Source of the DNA: Cyclobacteriaceae bacterium
GTDB lineage: Bacteria; Bacteroidota; Bacteroidia; Cytophagales; Cyclobacteriaceae
Reading direction: 5' to 3'
NCBI GenBank assembly: GCA_015488485.1
Contig: WFNR01000164.1
Span: 1-49,502 of the forward strand
DNA: 49,502 nucleotides
This document shows positions 39,685-49,061 of this stretch, in pieces (the first letter of the stretch is position 1; the number at the start of each line of letters is the position of its first letter). The position numbers were made by a program, and so were the translations under genes. Below the pieces are notes generated by a model, which was not told where the DNA came from, ran no database searches, and saw nothing but the letters and a program-made list of their open reading frames with translations.

Positions 39685-42600
39685 ATGAAAGCTACAAAGA
39701 AGCCTAAATATCTGGGCACGCGCACTACTACCAACGGCAACCTGCTGGTGTCATCGGTAGAAGCGCTGGCAGCCGAAGCCGGGGTGTTTTACCCCATCAC
39801 GCCCTCTACCGAAATGGGTGAAAACTTCCAAAACCATTTTGCCAAAGGCCACCTGAATGCTTTTGGCGAAAACCTGATGGCCATTGAGGCCGAGGGTGAA
39901 CATGCCGCCCAGGGAGGTGCCATCGCCATGTCGGTAACCGGCAAGCGGGTGGTGAACTTCACTTCGGGGCAAGGCGTGGTATATGGTCTGGAGCAGTATT
40001 ACCACGCCCCCGGTAAACTCAGTACCATGGTGCTGGAAGTGGGCGCCCGGGCGCTCACCAAGCACGCCCTAAACGTGCATTGCGGCCATGATGACGTGTA
40101 TGCCGCCCTCGATACCGGCTGGAATATCTGCTTTGCCAAAGATGCCCAGCAGGCGGCCGACCAGGCACTGATTCTGCGCAAGGTAAACGAGCTTTCGCTC
40201 AACCCCGGCATCAACGCCCAGGACGGTTTCCTTACCACCCACCTGGAGCGTACCTTCCGCATGCCGGAGGCAGCGCTGATTCGCGAGTTTCTGGGCGCTC
40301 CCGATGACATCATCGAATGCCCCACACCTCCGCAGAAAGAACTGTTTGGCGAAAAACGCAGAAGGGTGCCGGTAATGATGGACCTGAAAAACCCTATTCT
40401 GCTGGGGCCGGTACAAAACCAGGAGCACTACATGAATGGCGTGGCTGCCCGCAGAAATAATTTCTCGGAATACATATTAGGCTTCTTCGAGCAGGCATAT
40501 AAAGAATATGGTGAACTTACCGGCCGCCATTACGGACTTATTTCCACCTATAATCTGAAAAAGGCCGATACCGTGTTCGTAGCGTTGGGTAGCGCTGCCG
40601 AGAATGTAGAAGCGGTGGCCGACATCCTGAAAAAAGAGCGAGGTGTGGAAATAGGCGTAGTACATGTAAATGTGCTGCGGCCATTCCCGGAAGATGCCAT
40701 CATCAAGGCACTGCGCGGCAAGAAGCACGTGATCATCCTGGAGCGCACCGATGAATCACTGGCCGGCACCAACCCGCTTACCCGCGATATCAAGGTAGCC
40801 CTCAACAAGGCGGTCGAAAACTTCTATCACAAATCGCATATCCGCCTGGGCAAACTTGACCCGGCCAGCGAGATGCCGCGTATCTTTACCGGGGTTTACG
40901 GCCTCGGCTCACGCGACTTCCGCCCCGAGCATATCATTGGCGCTTACGACTACGCATGGGGACGCATCGGCCGCCAGGATGGCCTCAAGCGCGATGATGG
41001 CAAGTCATTCTTCTACCTGGGCATTGACCATCCGTATGCGGTAGAATCGGAAGAGAAGCCCTCCGGCCTGCCTGACCATTCCATAGCCGTGCGCTTTCAT
41101 TCCATTGGCGGCTGGGGCATGATTACCACCGGTAAAAACCTGGGGATGATTCTCGGGGAGTTTTCCAACTATATAGCCAAACGTGGCGGCCTGATGGAAG
41201 AGGATGGTACCCCTAAAGAGGTAATTCATATCAGTGCCAACCCCAAATACGGCTCGGAAAAGAAAGGCGCCCCTACTAACTACTTTATGGTGGCCGCCCC
41301 CGAGCGCATCCGCGTCAACTGCGACCTGCGCCACGTAGATGTGGTGCTGTGCTGCGACCCCAAGGCCTTTCTGCATACCAACCCGCTGAGCGGCCTGCGC
41401 CAGGGAGGCTCATTTGTATGGGAGTCAAGCGAGCACACCCCGGAAGCCGCCTGGCAGCGCATACCCAAAAAACACCGCCAGGAAATTATTGACAAAGACA
41501 TCCAGGTATATGTGCTCAACGGCTTCGAAATAGCCCGCAAAGCCACCGACCGCGAAGACCTGCAGACCCGTATGCAAGGCAACTCCTTCCTGGGGGCTTT
41601 CTTTAGGGTAAGCCCATTTCTTGATGATTATAAAATCCCCAAAGAGGAGTTTCTGAACACGGTGCGCAAGCAATATGAGAAAAAATTCGGGCGCTTTGGA
41701 GAAGCGGTAGTGGAATCGAACATGATGGTGATGACCGAGGGCTTTGAAAGGGTATTTGAAGTGCCGCATGGCGACCTCGATGCCCCCGATACCAGCTCAT
41801 TCCTCGGCCAGGTAATCACCCCCTGTGAGATAGAGCTCTACAACCTGCCCACCAACGGCAACGGCAAGGCCCCCTTGTTCAAAATGTCCACTTTCGATAA
41901 GGAGTTTCGATCTGGACTGGGTTATCATCAGCCGGCCTCGGTACTGGCTTCGGTAGGGATGATGGCGGCCGCTACCGGCAGTACGGCCAGCAAGTATGTG
42001 GCCCGCAGGGAGGTGCCGGTATTTATTGCCGAAAACTGTACCCAGTGTATGGAATGTATTGTGGCCTGCCCCGACACCGCCCTGCCCAATACCGCCCAGG
42101 ATATTGACACCATGCTACGAGCCACCATACGTAGCTATGTAACCGATGAGGGTACCCGCAAGCAACTGCTCGACAGGGTGCCCGAGCTGGAGCAAGGCGT
42201 ACGTCAGGTAATGATCGAGAAAGCTGCCATCAAAGGCGACAACACCAAGTTCGGTGATATCGTACTGCAACAGCTGCAGGCACTGGGCATGACCGCCCCC
42301 GGTGAGCAGGCCTATGAAGAGCTGGCCGCTATCTTACGCATCCTGCCGGTGGCCTTCCATAATGTGAAGGCGATTTTTAGCAGCAAAGAGAAAAAAGAGC
42401 CCGGCCAGGGGGGTGTGTTTAGCATCTTCGTGAATGATCTGTGCAAGGGTTGTGCCGCCTGTGTAGATGCCTGCGGCAAACACGAAGCACTGGTGATGGC
42501 GCCCGAGACCGAAGAGGTGCATACCAACTACAAGTCGGCCATTCAGTTTCTGAATATTCTGGGCGACACGCCACGCAAATACCTCGGCCTTTACGACCCG

Positions 42601-44325
42601 GAAAACCCGCAGGATTCGAAGGCCGCAGCGTTGAAAAACATGCTGATGCAGCGCTCGAAGTACGAAGCCCTGGTATCCGGTGATGGTGCCTGTGCTGGCT
42701 GTGGGGAGAAATCGGTACTGCATGCCGTAGCCTCCATTACCGAAGCCATGATGCGGCCTATGTTCCACCACAAAGCTGCCCGCTTTGAGGAGAAAGCTGC
42801 GGCTCTCGAAAAAGAAGGAGCCAGGCTGTTGGCCGATTTCAAAAAACGCGATGCCGAAGGCTATCGCCTGTTCCGCAGAACTATAGCCCACATCCTGCTG
42901 GGCCTGGGAGCCAGCACCCCACAGGAGGTGGATAAGCGCCTGGAGGCTGAGTTTAAGGGTAATGACCAAACGCTGATTGAAGCCCTGGTAGCCGTTTTGC
43001 GCCAGGAAGCCTACAACCTGCGTGACCTGCAGGCTATAGAAGGACGCCTGCCCAACGGCATGGCGGCCATGGCCATGACGGCCAACACCGGCTGTAACAC
43101 CGTGTATGGTTCCACCCCGCCCAACAACCCGCACCCCTATCCGTGGATGAACTCCCTGTTTCAGGATGGTGCCACCATCGGCTGGTTGGTTGGCGAGAGC
43201 TTTATTTACGACCACGCCCGCAGGTCGGTACTGCCCGAGCGCTTTACCGATATGCTGCTGGCCGGCTTCCCCGATTCTTACAGTGAAGAGGATTACTTCC
43301 ACTTCACCCATTTTACCGACATGGACATGACCGACCAGGAGGTGCTCGAGCTGCCTAAGGTGTGGGCCGTAGGCGGTGATGGCGGCATGGGTGATATCGG
43401 TTATCAGAATGTATCGAAGGTGGTGATGCAAAACCGCCCCAATGTGAAGATACTGTTGCTCGATACCCAGGTTTACTCCAATACCGGTGGGCAAAACTCC
43501 GAGTCATCGCCTATGCCGGGAGGCTTTGATATGAACCAGTTTGGCAAAGCCACGCAAGGTAAGCACAGCGAGCACAAGTCGGTGGCCGAATCCTTTGTGT
43601 CCGGTCATGGCTCGCCCTATGTGGCGCAGGTATCTATGGCCAACAGCGGCACCTTGTACAAAGCGGTACTGGATGGCCTCTACTACCGCGGTACGGCTTT
43701 CTTCCAAACCTACACGGCCTGTATGCCCGAGCACGGTATACCCGATTACGCGGCCGAGATACAGGCCCTGCGTATTCGCGACAGCCGCGGCCTGCCCGAG
43801 TTTATCTTTAACCCCAGCAAGGGCGAGACCTATGCCGAAGCGCTGGATGTGAAAACCAACCAGTCGTATAAAACCGACTGGGCCACCAAAATGGCTCCGG
43901 TTACCAAAAAGCGCTACCTGTACACAGCCGCCCACTGGGCCTTTACCGAAGCCCGCTTCCGCTATCATCATAAAAAGATCAAGGCTGAGGATACGGCCGG
44001 TATGATTCGCCTGGAAGACAAGCTCAAGCTGGTAACCATGGATGACATCATCCACAGGCGCCATACCGACCCCAACCACCGGGCCTATATACCCGACTTC
44101 GGGATATATGCCGTGGACTATGACGACCAGGGCAACGAAGTGTATCGTGCTCTGTCGCGCCACATGGTGGTATTTGTGGTTGAGCGTAGAAAAGCCTGGC
44201 GCCTGCTGCAGAGCCGGGCCGGTATAGTAAACGAAGACTACCTGGCTCAAAAGGCCCTGCTGGAGAAAATCGACAAGGACGGCATGAGCATAGAAGAAGC
44301 CTTGGGCGAGCCGGCAGAGGCGTAA
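39685..44325 (+). CDS. nifJ: Pyruvate:ferredoxin (flavodoxin) oxidoreductase, long form
   Basis: 1546-aa single-chain PFOR: pyruvate plus CoA to acetyl-CoA, CO2 and reduced ferredoxin. Domain order is as in classical PFOR: the N-terminal pyruvate-binding domain (YPITPSTEMGE, 36-46), domain II, the gamma domain (~470-690), a two-cluster ferredoxin domain, and the TPP domain (GDGGMGDIGY 1231-1240; YSNTGGQNSESS). Cluster ligands are C785/788/791/795 and C920/923/926/930, with proximal-cluster C1003, C1006 and C1137. It exceeds the usual ~1170-1200 aa through two insertions, about 800-910 between the clusters and about 1022-1125 inside the TPP domain. Reading frame is uninterrupted. It may run in either direction depending on ferredoxin potential. 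Confidence 0.93.
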   Translation: MKATKKPKYLGTRTTTNGNLLVSSVEALAAEAGVFYPITPSTEMGENFQNHFAKGHLNAFGENLMAIEAEGEHAAQGGAIAMSVTGKRVVNFTSGQGVVYGLEQYYHAPGKLSTMVLEVGARALTKHALNVHCGHDDVYAALDTGWNICFAKDAQQAADQALILRKVNELSLNPGINAQDGFLTTHLERTFRMPEAALIREFLGAPDDIIECPTPPQKELFGEKRRRVPVMMDLKNPILLGPVQNQEHYMNGVAARRNNFSEYILGFFEQAYKEYGELTGRHYGLISTYNLKKADTVFVALGSAAENVEAVADILKKERGVEIGVVHVNVLRPFPEDAIIKALRGKKHVIILERTDESLAGTNPLTRDIKVALNKAVENFYHKSHIRLGKLDPASEMPRIFTGVYGLGSRDFRPEHIIGAYDYAWGRIGRQDGLKRDDGKSFFYLGIDHPYAVESEEKPSGLPDHSIAVRFHSIGGWGMITTGKNLGMILGEFSNYIAKRGGLMEEDGTPKEVIHISANPKYGSEKKGAPTNYFMVAAPERIRVNCDLRHVDVVLCCDPKAFLHTNPLSGLRQGGSFVWESSEHTPEAAWQRIPKKHRQEIIDKDIQVYVLNGFEIARKATDREDLQTRMQGNSFLGAFFRVSPFLDDYKIPKEEFLNTVRKQYEKKFGRFGEAVVESNMMVMTEGFERVFEVPHGDLDAPDTSSFLGQVITPCEIELYNLPTNGNGKAPLFKMSTFDKEFRSGLGYHQPASVLASVGMMAAATGSTASKYVARREVPVFIAENCTQCMECIVACPDTALPNTAQDIDTMLRATIRSYVTDEGTRKQLLDRVPELEQGVRQVMIEKAAIKGDNTKFGDIVLQQLQALGMTAPGEQAYEELAAILRILPVAFHNVKAIFSSKEKKEPGQGGVFSIFVNDLCKGCAACVDACGKHEALVMAPETEEVHTNYKSAIQFLNILGDTPRKYLGLYDPENPQDSKAAALKNMLMQRSKYEALVSGDGACAGCGEKSVLHAVASITEAMMRPMFHHKAARFEEKAAALEKEGARLLADFKKRDAEGYRLFRRTIAHILLGLGASTPQEVDKRLEAEFKGNDQTLIEALVAVLRQEAYNLRDLQAIEGRLPNGMAAMAMTANTGCNTVYGSTPPNNPHPYPWMNSLFQDGATIGWLVGESFIYDHARRSVLPERFTDMLLAGFPDSYSEEDYFHFTHFTDMDMTDQEVLELPKVWAVGGDGGMGDIGYQNVSKVVMQNRPNVKILLLDTQVYSNTGGQNSESSPMPGGFDMNQFGKATQGKHSEHKSVAESFVSGHGSPYVAQVSMANSGTLYKAVLDGLYYRGTAFFQTYTACMPEHGIPDYAAEIQALRIRDSRGLPEFIFNPSKGETYAEALDVKTNQSYKTDWATKMAPVTKKRYLYTAAHWAFTEARFRYHHKKIKAEDTAGMIRLEDKLKLVTMDDIIHRRHTDPNHRAYIPDFGIYAVDYDDQGNEVYRALSRHMVVFVVERRKAWRLLQSRAGIVNEDYLAQKALLEKIDKDGMSIEEALGEPAEA

Positions 44326-44345
44326 GAAGCGGCAAATAAGTTTGC

Positions 44346-44390
44346 AGCCGGAGTGTCTGGTCTTAGCACCAATCACTCCGGCTTTCTTTG
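44346..44390 (+). terminator. Intrinsic terminator of the PFOR gene
   Basis: AGCCGGAGTG (44346-44355) pairs perfectly with CACTCCGGCT (44374-44383), with an inner TGGT/ACCA pairing, then TTTCTTTG. It lies 20 bases after the PFOR stop. Confidence 0.85.
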
Positions 44391-44433
44391 ATACCCATGT
44401 TTTCGGGGCTATTGATTCCAGAGACTTGTTAAG

Positions 44434-44464
44434 TTGGTAAATCAGCCAGATATTCATAAATTTG
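44434..44464 (+). promoter_or_regulatory. Promoter of the TIGR04255-like three-gene cassette
   Basis: TTG (44434-44436), a 20-base spacer and TAAATTTG (44457-44464) match the TTG-N19-21-TAnnTTTG consensus closely. The first ATG is 12 bases after the -7 box, giving a very short leader. It shows that the cassette has its own transcription start after the PFOR terminator. Confidence 0.7.
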
Positions 44465-44475
44465 AATATCCGTTT

Positions 44476-45222
44476 ATGAGCAAACTACCGCACGCCCCCC
44501 TACAGGAAGTAATTTTTGAAGCACGTTGGCAACTCCAGCCGGACGATTCGGGTCAACAACTTATTGACCGTGAATATGAGTTTGCCTTAGGAAAATTTCA
44601 GGCTGCCATTGTTGATGATTTTCCATACCATACCAGCAAGTTTCCCAGGGAATTGCCCCATCAGGTACTCACTTACCAAACTGTACATCAATTTTGGCGG
44701 GGCCCGCAGCAATGGCCGGTAGTGCAGATTGGCCCCGGCATAGTATCGGTAAATGAAACCGAAGAGAATTATGATTGGCAAAAGACCTTTCTCCCTAACG
44801 TAAAGCAAATATTAGATGTCTTGGTGGAAAGTTACGGTCAGTTAAATTTTATCTCGGCTTCGTTGCGTTATATCGATGTGGTAAAGGTAGCCGACTACGG
44901 GTTCAACACCTGGGAAGAATTTGTGCACAACAATATCAATTTTAGTTTCAAAAATCATTTCGATCCGCAAGGAAAACTAAGCTCTTTCCAATTTAACCAG
45001 TCATTTGAACTGAACCAATCTGGTTTGGTTAACGTAAATTTTTCAAGCAGTCAAAACAACAAGAAAGAGGATATTTTTGTATTTCAAACGGCAGTGGTGC
45101 AAACCAGTAATATGCGAAAGCAAGAGGTGGCAAACTGGCTGGAAACAGCCCATAATTATACTTCCTCGTTGTTTAAGAAAATATGTAAAGATGAGTTCTA
45201 CAACAGTTTTACGCGAGCCTGA
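44476..45222 (+). CDS. TIGR04255-family-like protein
   Basis: 248 aa from the ATG at 44476 (MSKLPHAPLQEVIFEARWQL). The N-terminal PHAPLQEVIFEARW and the overall ~250-aa alpha/beta layout with VQIGPGIVSVN, SASLRYIDVV and the C-terminal LFKKICKDEFYNSF match my memory of TIGR04255, a sporadically distributed family of unknown function. No catalytic motif is evident. The in-frame TTG at 44434 coincides with the promoter's -33 element and is not the start. Its 3' end overlaps the next gene by 32 bases, so the three cassette genes are probably co-translated. Confidence 0.7.
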   Translation: MSKLPHAPLQEVIFEARWQLQPDDSGQQLIDREYEFALGKFQAAIVDDFPYHTSKFPRELPHQVLTYQTVHQFWRGPQQWPVVQIGPGIVSVNETEENYDWQKTFLPNVKQILDVLVESYGQLNFISASLRYIDVVKVADYGFNTWEEFVHNNINFSFKNHFDPQGKLSSFQFNQSFELNQSGLVNVNFSSSQNNKKEDIFVFQTAVVQTSNMRKQEVANWLETAHNYTSSLFKKICKDEFYNSFTRA

Positions 45223-45664
45223 ATTGATTTACGGCAACCCCGCTAACTCTACCGTACTCAATACGGAGAATATACCCTTAAGCCCTAATCCGGATACAAG
45301 CATTTATTTGTCAAAACCTCACTACTTTTCCAGCATTATTGGCAATTTGCTGCAAAAACTGGATCGTTTTGCAGAACTAAAAAATAATTGGGACAGCTAT
45401 GGAGCTAAGGCTCCCACAGCCCGGGTAGTCCAGGAAGCAAAGAATTTTCTAATTGAAAATCATTATTTGGATTTACCTTTTTACTTTATCGCTCCGGGAG
45501 TAAATGGAGAGATAATGCTTGAATTCAGTAAAGGCAACAAGGCGGCAGAAGTCTTTTTTACTGATAATAGTACTGAATTACTCCTCTATGATAATAATAA
45601 AACTGTGTTGGAAGGCACTCTGGAAAATGATTTTCCAGCATTAATCCGCTTCTTTGATGACTGA
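45191..45664 (+). CDS. Cassette protein 2, unknown (NWDSYGA motif)
   Basis: 157 aa from the ATG at 45191 (MSSTTVLREP), chosen because the earlier non-ATG frame lies wholly inside gene 1. The N-terminal ~45 residues look unstructured. A helix with LKNNWDSYGAKAP (63-75) is followed by a helix and a beta-rich part: APGVNGEIMLEF (101-112), AAEVFFTDN and LLLYDNN. NWD-x-YGA followed by a P-G-x-N-GEI strand is a pattern I associate with uncharacterised proteins of accessory regions. There is no signal peptide or membrane segment. It overlaps gene 1 by 32 bases and gene 3 by 8. Confidence 0.65.
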   Translation: MSSTTVLREPELIYGNPANSTVLNTENIPLSPNPDTSIYLSKPHYFSSIIGNLLQKLDRFAELKNNWDSYGAKAPTARVVQEAKNFLIENHYLDLPFYFIAPGVNGEIMLEFSKGNKAAEVFFTDNSTELLLYDNNKTVLEGTLENDFPALIRFFDD

Positions 45665-46028
45665 GCATCCGTTGAAAATACAGGAAGTACAGGATGACGA
45701 TCGCTTACTCAGACGGGTGCAGTTTTTAAACCCTAACTTCATAAAAGACGATGGTACCCCCGCTTCTTCAAGTTTTAGTTTGAAAAAAGGTGAGGACGGA
45801 CTTTCTGTTGACATAGAGCGGCTGACAACCTACGAAAAAGCCATTCAGGACAGAAGCCGGTTCCGGTTGTATTTTCTTACTGCTTCTTTTACAAAAAGCT
45901 TAGGGTTGACCAATAAACATGACCCATTGCGAAACAATTATGCCCATGCTTTGATAAAAGGCAACATTACACGTGGTATTGCACGACAACTTGCCCAGGC
46001 AGCCAAGCGTATCCAGTATCCTGATTGA
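45657..46028 (+). CDS. Cassette protein 3, unknown
   Basis: 123 aa from the ATG at 45657 (MTEHPLKIQEVQDDD), overlapping gene 2 by 8 bases. Motifs visible are DDRLLRRV (14-21), SFSLKKGEDGLSVDIERL (39-56) and a C-terminal HDPLRNNYAHALIKGN (88-103) followed by a basic helix (ARQLAQAAKRI). The LSVD and HDP..N.AHA pattern resembles a family of small uncharacterised proteins. Compact and soluble; net charge is mixed. No function is assigned. With genes 1 and 2 it forms a compact unit between the PFOR terminator and ppdK. Confidence 0.65.
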   Translation: MTEHPLKIQEVQDDDRLLRRVQFLNPNFIKDDGTPASSSFSLKKGEDGLSVDIERLTTYEKAIQDRSRFRLYFLTASFTKSLGLTNKHDPLRNNYAHALIKGNITRGIARQLAQAAKRIQYPD

Positions 46029-46280
46029 TTGTGTGTATGAAAATAAACGAATCCTATCCTTTTCCTATCTACACTTTTCTCCCTCACAAGGTTTTTGTCT
46101 GGTTAGTATATGTTTGAATTAGCACTTTCTTCCATTAGGCAGCCTCTACTTTTTTTCTTTTTACTCTTTGGCTATTCCAGCAAAATTTACTATACTGTTT
46201 GTTTTCATAACGGTGCGCAATATTCTCTTTTGCCCTGATGAATATCATTGAAATAAGTTGTTTATGTAACTAATTTCACC
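46029..46280. other. Intergenic region upstream of ppdK
   Basis: AT-rich, no gene and no strong hairpin. It must carry the ppdK promoter unless the cassette reads through. No perfect TAnnTTTG is found. Confidence 0.4.
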
Positions 46281-49046
46281 ATGAAAAAAAGACCCAAAAG
46301 CAAGTCAATGGAAACGCTGTCTAAACAAAAAACCGTCTATAAATTTGGCAATGGCACTGCCGAAGGCAACGGCTCGATGAAAGAGCTACTCGGGGGCAAG
46401 GGCGCCAATCTGGAAGAGATGAGCCTGCTGGGCATTCCGGTGCCACCCGGCTTTACCATTACCACCGAGATGTGTACGGTATATCAAAACCAGGGCCGTG
46501 AGATGACCCTGGCGCGCATTCGCGATGAGGTGCTGGACGGCATCAGGCATATCGAGCATATCATGGGTACCTGCTTTGGCTCACCGGCCAACCCCTGCCT
46601 GGTATCGGTGCGCTCGGGGGCGCGGGTGTCTATGCCCGGTATGATGGATACCGTGCTCAATATCGGCCTCAATGACGAAGCAGTGCTGGGGCTGGCCGCC
46701 AAATCGGGTAAGGAGCGCTTTGCCTGGGATAGCTACCGTAGACTGCTGCAGATGTATGGCGATGTGGTGATGAATATCAAGCAGTTTACCGAAAACGGTC
46801 ATGACCCCTTCGAAAAAGAGCTGGCTGCTATCAAGCAGGCAAAAGGCTACGCCAGCGACCAGGACCTGACCGTGGCCGACCTGCAGGAGCTCACCGCCAC
46901 CTACAAGGAACTAATCAAAAAGTACACCGGAGAGCCTTTCCCCACCGACCCGCACGAGCAACTCTGGAATGCCATTATTGCCGTTTTTGAGAGCTGGTAT
47001 ACCGAGCGTGCCGTGGTGTACCGGCAGCTACACGACATCCCCGACACCTGGGGTACGGCTGTTAATGTGCAGGCCATGGTGTTTGGCAATATGGGCAAGC
47101 ACTCGGCCTCGGGGGTGGCCTTTACCCGCGATGCCGCCACCGGGGAGGATATTTTCAATGGCGAATACCTGATAGATGCCCAGGGCGAAGATGTAGTGGC
47201 CGGCATCCGCACTCCCTTGCAGATTACCCTGGAAGGTTCGCGTAAATGGGCGCAGGCAGCCGGCATTAGCGAGGCCGAACGCCAGGAGAATTACCCTTCG
47301 CTGGAGGAGTACATGCCTGAAGTATATGCTCACCTGGACGAAGTGCAACAAAAGCTGGAAGACCATTTTGCCGATATGCAAGACCTGGAGTTCACCATTG
47401 AAGAAGGGCGGTTGTGGCTGCTGCAAACCCGCACCGGCAAGCGCACCGGCAAGGCCATGGTGAAAATCGGCATGGATATGTACCGAGAAGGGCGCATAGA
47501 CCGCAACACCTTGCTGCAGCGCATGGAGCCCGAAAAGCTCAATGAACTGCTGCACCCGGTTTTTGACCGCCAGGCGTTATCCCAGGCCACCTTACTCACC
47601 AAAGGGCTGCCGGCCTCTCCGGGAGCAGCCAGCGGGCAGATAGTCTTCTTTGCCGAGGATGCCCAGGCCTGGCAGGCAGCCGGCAAACCGGTGATTATGG
47701 TGCGCATAGAAACCGCTGCCGATGACCTGAAAGGCATGGCGGTAGCCAATGGCATACTTACCGCCCGTGGAGGCATGACCTCGCATGCCGCTGTGGTAGC
47801 CCGCGGCATGGGCAAATGCTGCGTAGCCGGTGCCGGAGCTATAAAAATAGACTATGAACAACGCACCATGGAGGTAAACGGCCAGGTGCTGCATGAAGGC
47901 GACTGGCTGTCGCTCAACGGCTCTACCGGTGAGGTGTTTGCCGGACAGATAGCCACCGTGGAGGCCGAGTTGGACGATGACTTCAACGAATTGATGGAGC
48001 TGGCTGACAAGGTGGCTAGCCTGTCTGTGCGCACCAATGCCGACACACCCGAAACAGCCCGGCTGGCCCGGCAGTTTGGCGCTCGTGGTATCGGTCTGTG
48101 CCGCACCGAGCATATGTTCTTCGAGGGCGACCGTATCAAACTGATGCGGCAGATGATCATGGCCGATGACGAGCCCGGCCGCAGGGCAGCCCTGGATAAG
48201 CTGCTGCCTATTCAGCGCAGTGACTTCGAGCAAATATTTGAAGCTATGGCCGGTTATCCGGTTACCATTCGCTTGCTCGACCCGCCCCTGCATGAGTTTG
48301 TACCGCATGAAGAAGAGGCCCAGCAGGAGCTGGCCGAAGAAATGGGCTTAAGCCTGGAGCAAATCAAGAACAAAGTGGAAGAGTTGCGCGAGGTAAACCC
48401 CATGCTGGGTCACCGCGGCTGCCGCCTGGGCACCACCTACCCCGAAATTACCGAAATGCAAACACGGGCCATCATAGAAGCCGCCCTGAACCTGCAGAAA
48501 CGGGGTATTGAGGTACATCCGGAAATTATGGTGCCGCTCACCGGTACGGTAAAGGAAATGGTGCTGCAGAAAGAGTTGATCAACAGTGTGGCCGAAGCGG
48601 TTTTTGCCGAACGTCAGGACAAACTGCGCTATTTGGTAGGCACGATGATTGAAATACCCCGCGCAGCCCTTATTGCCAACAAAATAGCCGAGCATGCCGA
48701 CTTCTTCTCTTTCGGCACCAACGACCTCACCCAGATGACCTTCGGCTATTCACGTGATGATGCCGGCCGGTTCCTGCCTGTCTATCTGGAAAAAGGCATC
48801 CTCACCGACAACCCCTTTGAAGTGCTCGACCAGGAAGGCGTGGGGCAACTCATAGAACTGGCCACCGTGCGCGGGCGCAACTTCAACAAGCAGCTTAAGC
48901 TGGGTATTTGCGGAGAGCATGGCGGTGAACCGCGCTCGATTGAGTTCTTCAACCGCCAGGGTTTCGACTACGTCAGTTGCTCGCCCTACCGCGTGCCGGT
49001 AGCACGGCTGGCAGCCGCAAGAGCAGCCTTGACAGTAAATAATTAG
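46281..49046 (+). CDS. ppdK: Pyruvate, phosphate dikinase
   Basis: 921 aa. Interconverts pyruvate + ATP + Pi and PEP + AMP + PPi. The N-terminal ATP-grasp domain (~20-390) has GGKGANLEEMS (38-48) and VSVRSGARVSMPGMMDT (108-124). The central swivelling domain has phospho-acceptor H502 in RGGMTSHAAVVARG. The C-terminal PEP/pyruvate TIM barrel (~545-921) has the GIGLCRTEHMF loop, MVPLTGTVKE, SFGTNDLTQM and the proton-donor C877 in GICGEHGGEP. A second in-frame ATG (46308, METLSKQKT) is also possible and fits the family N-terminus slightly better. It is transcribed alone and ends at two hairpins. Confidence 0.95.
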   Translation: MKKRPKSKSMETLSKQKTVYKFGNGTAEGNGSMKELLGGKGANLEEMSLLGIPVPPGFTITTEMCTVYQNQGREMTLARIRDEVLDGIRHIEHIMGTCFGSPANPCLVSVRSGARVSMPGMMDTVLNIGLNDEAVLGLAAKSGKERFAWDSYRRLLQMYGDVVMNIKQFTENGHDPFEKELAAIKQAKGYASDQDLTVADLQELTATYKELIKKYTGEPFPTDPHEQLWNAIIAVFESWYTERAVVYRQLHDIPDTWGTAVNVQAMVFGNMGKHSASGVAFTRDAATGEDIFNGEYLIDAQGEDVVAGIRTPLQITLEGSRKWAQAAGISEAERQENYPSLEEYMPEVYAHLDEVQQKLEDHFADMQDLEFTIEEGRLWLLQTRTGKRTGKAMVKIGMDMYREGRIDRNTLLQRMEPEKLNELLHPVFDRQALSQATLLTKGLPASPGAASGQIVFFAEDAQAWQAAGKPVIMVRIETAADDLKGMAVANGILTARGGMTSHAAVVARGMGKCCVAGAGAIKIDYEQRTMEVNGQVLHEGDWLSLNGSTGEVFAGQIATVEAELDDDFNELMELADKVASLSVRTNADTPETARLARQFGARGIGLCRTEHMFFEGDRIKLMRQMIMADDEPGRRAALDKLLPIQRSDFEQIFEAMAGYPVTIRLLDPPLHEFVPHEEEAQQELAEEMGLSLEQIKNKVEELREVNPMLGHRGCRLGTTYPEITEMQTRAIIEAALNLQKRGIEVHPEIMVPLTGTVKEMVLQKELINSVAEAVFAERQDKLRYLVGTMIEIPRAALIANKIAEHADFFSFGTNDLTQMTFGYSRDDAGRFLPVYLEKGILTDNPFEVLDQEGVGQLIELATVRGRNFNKQLKLGICGEHGGEPRSIEFFNRQGFDYVSCSPYRVPVARLAAARAALTVNN

Positions 49047-49061
49047 TATTGCCGGATTTTT

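Noticed and set aside
42334-43494. 386-aa minus-strand ORF opposite the PFOR gene
   Set aside because: Shadow of the TPP domain coding sequence. It has no recognisable domain and unusual H/G/Q composition.
44434-44475. Upstream TTG start for the TIGR04255-like gene
   Set aside because: The TTG is the -33 promoter element, and the ATG at 44476 gives the family-like N-terminus.
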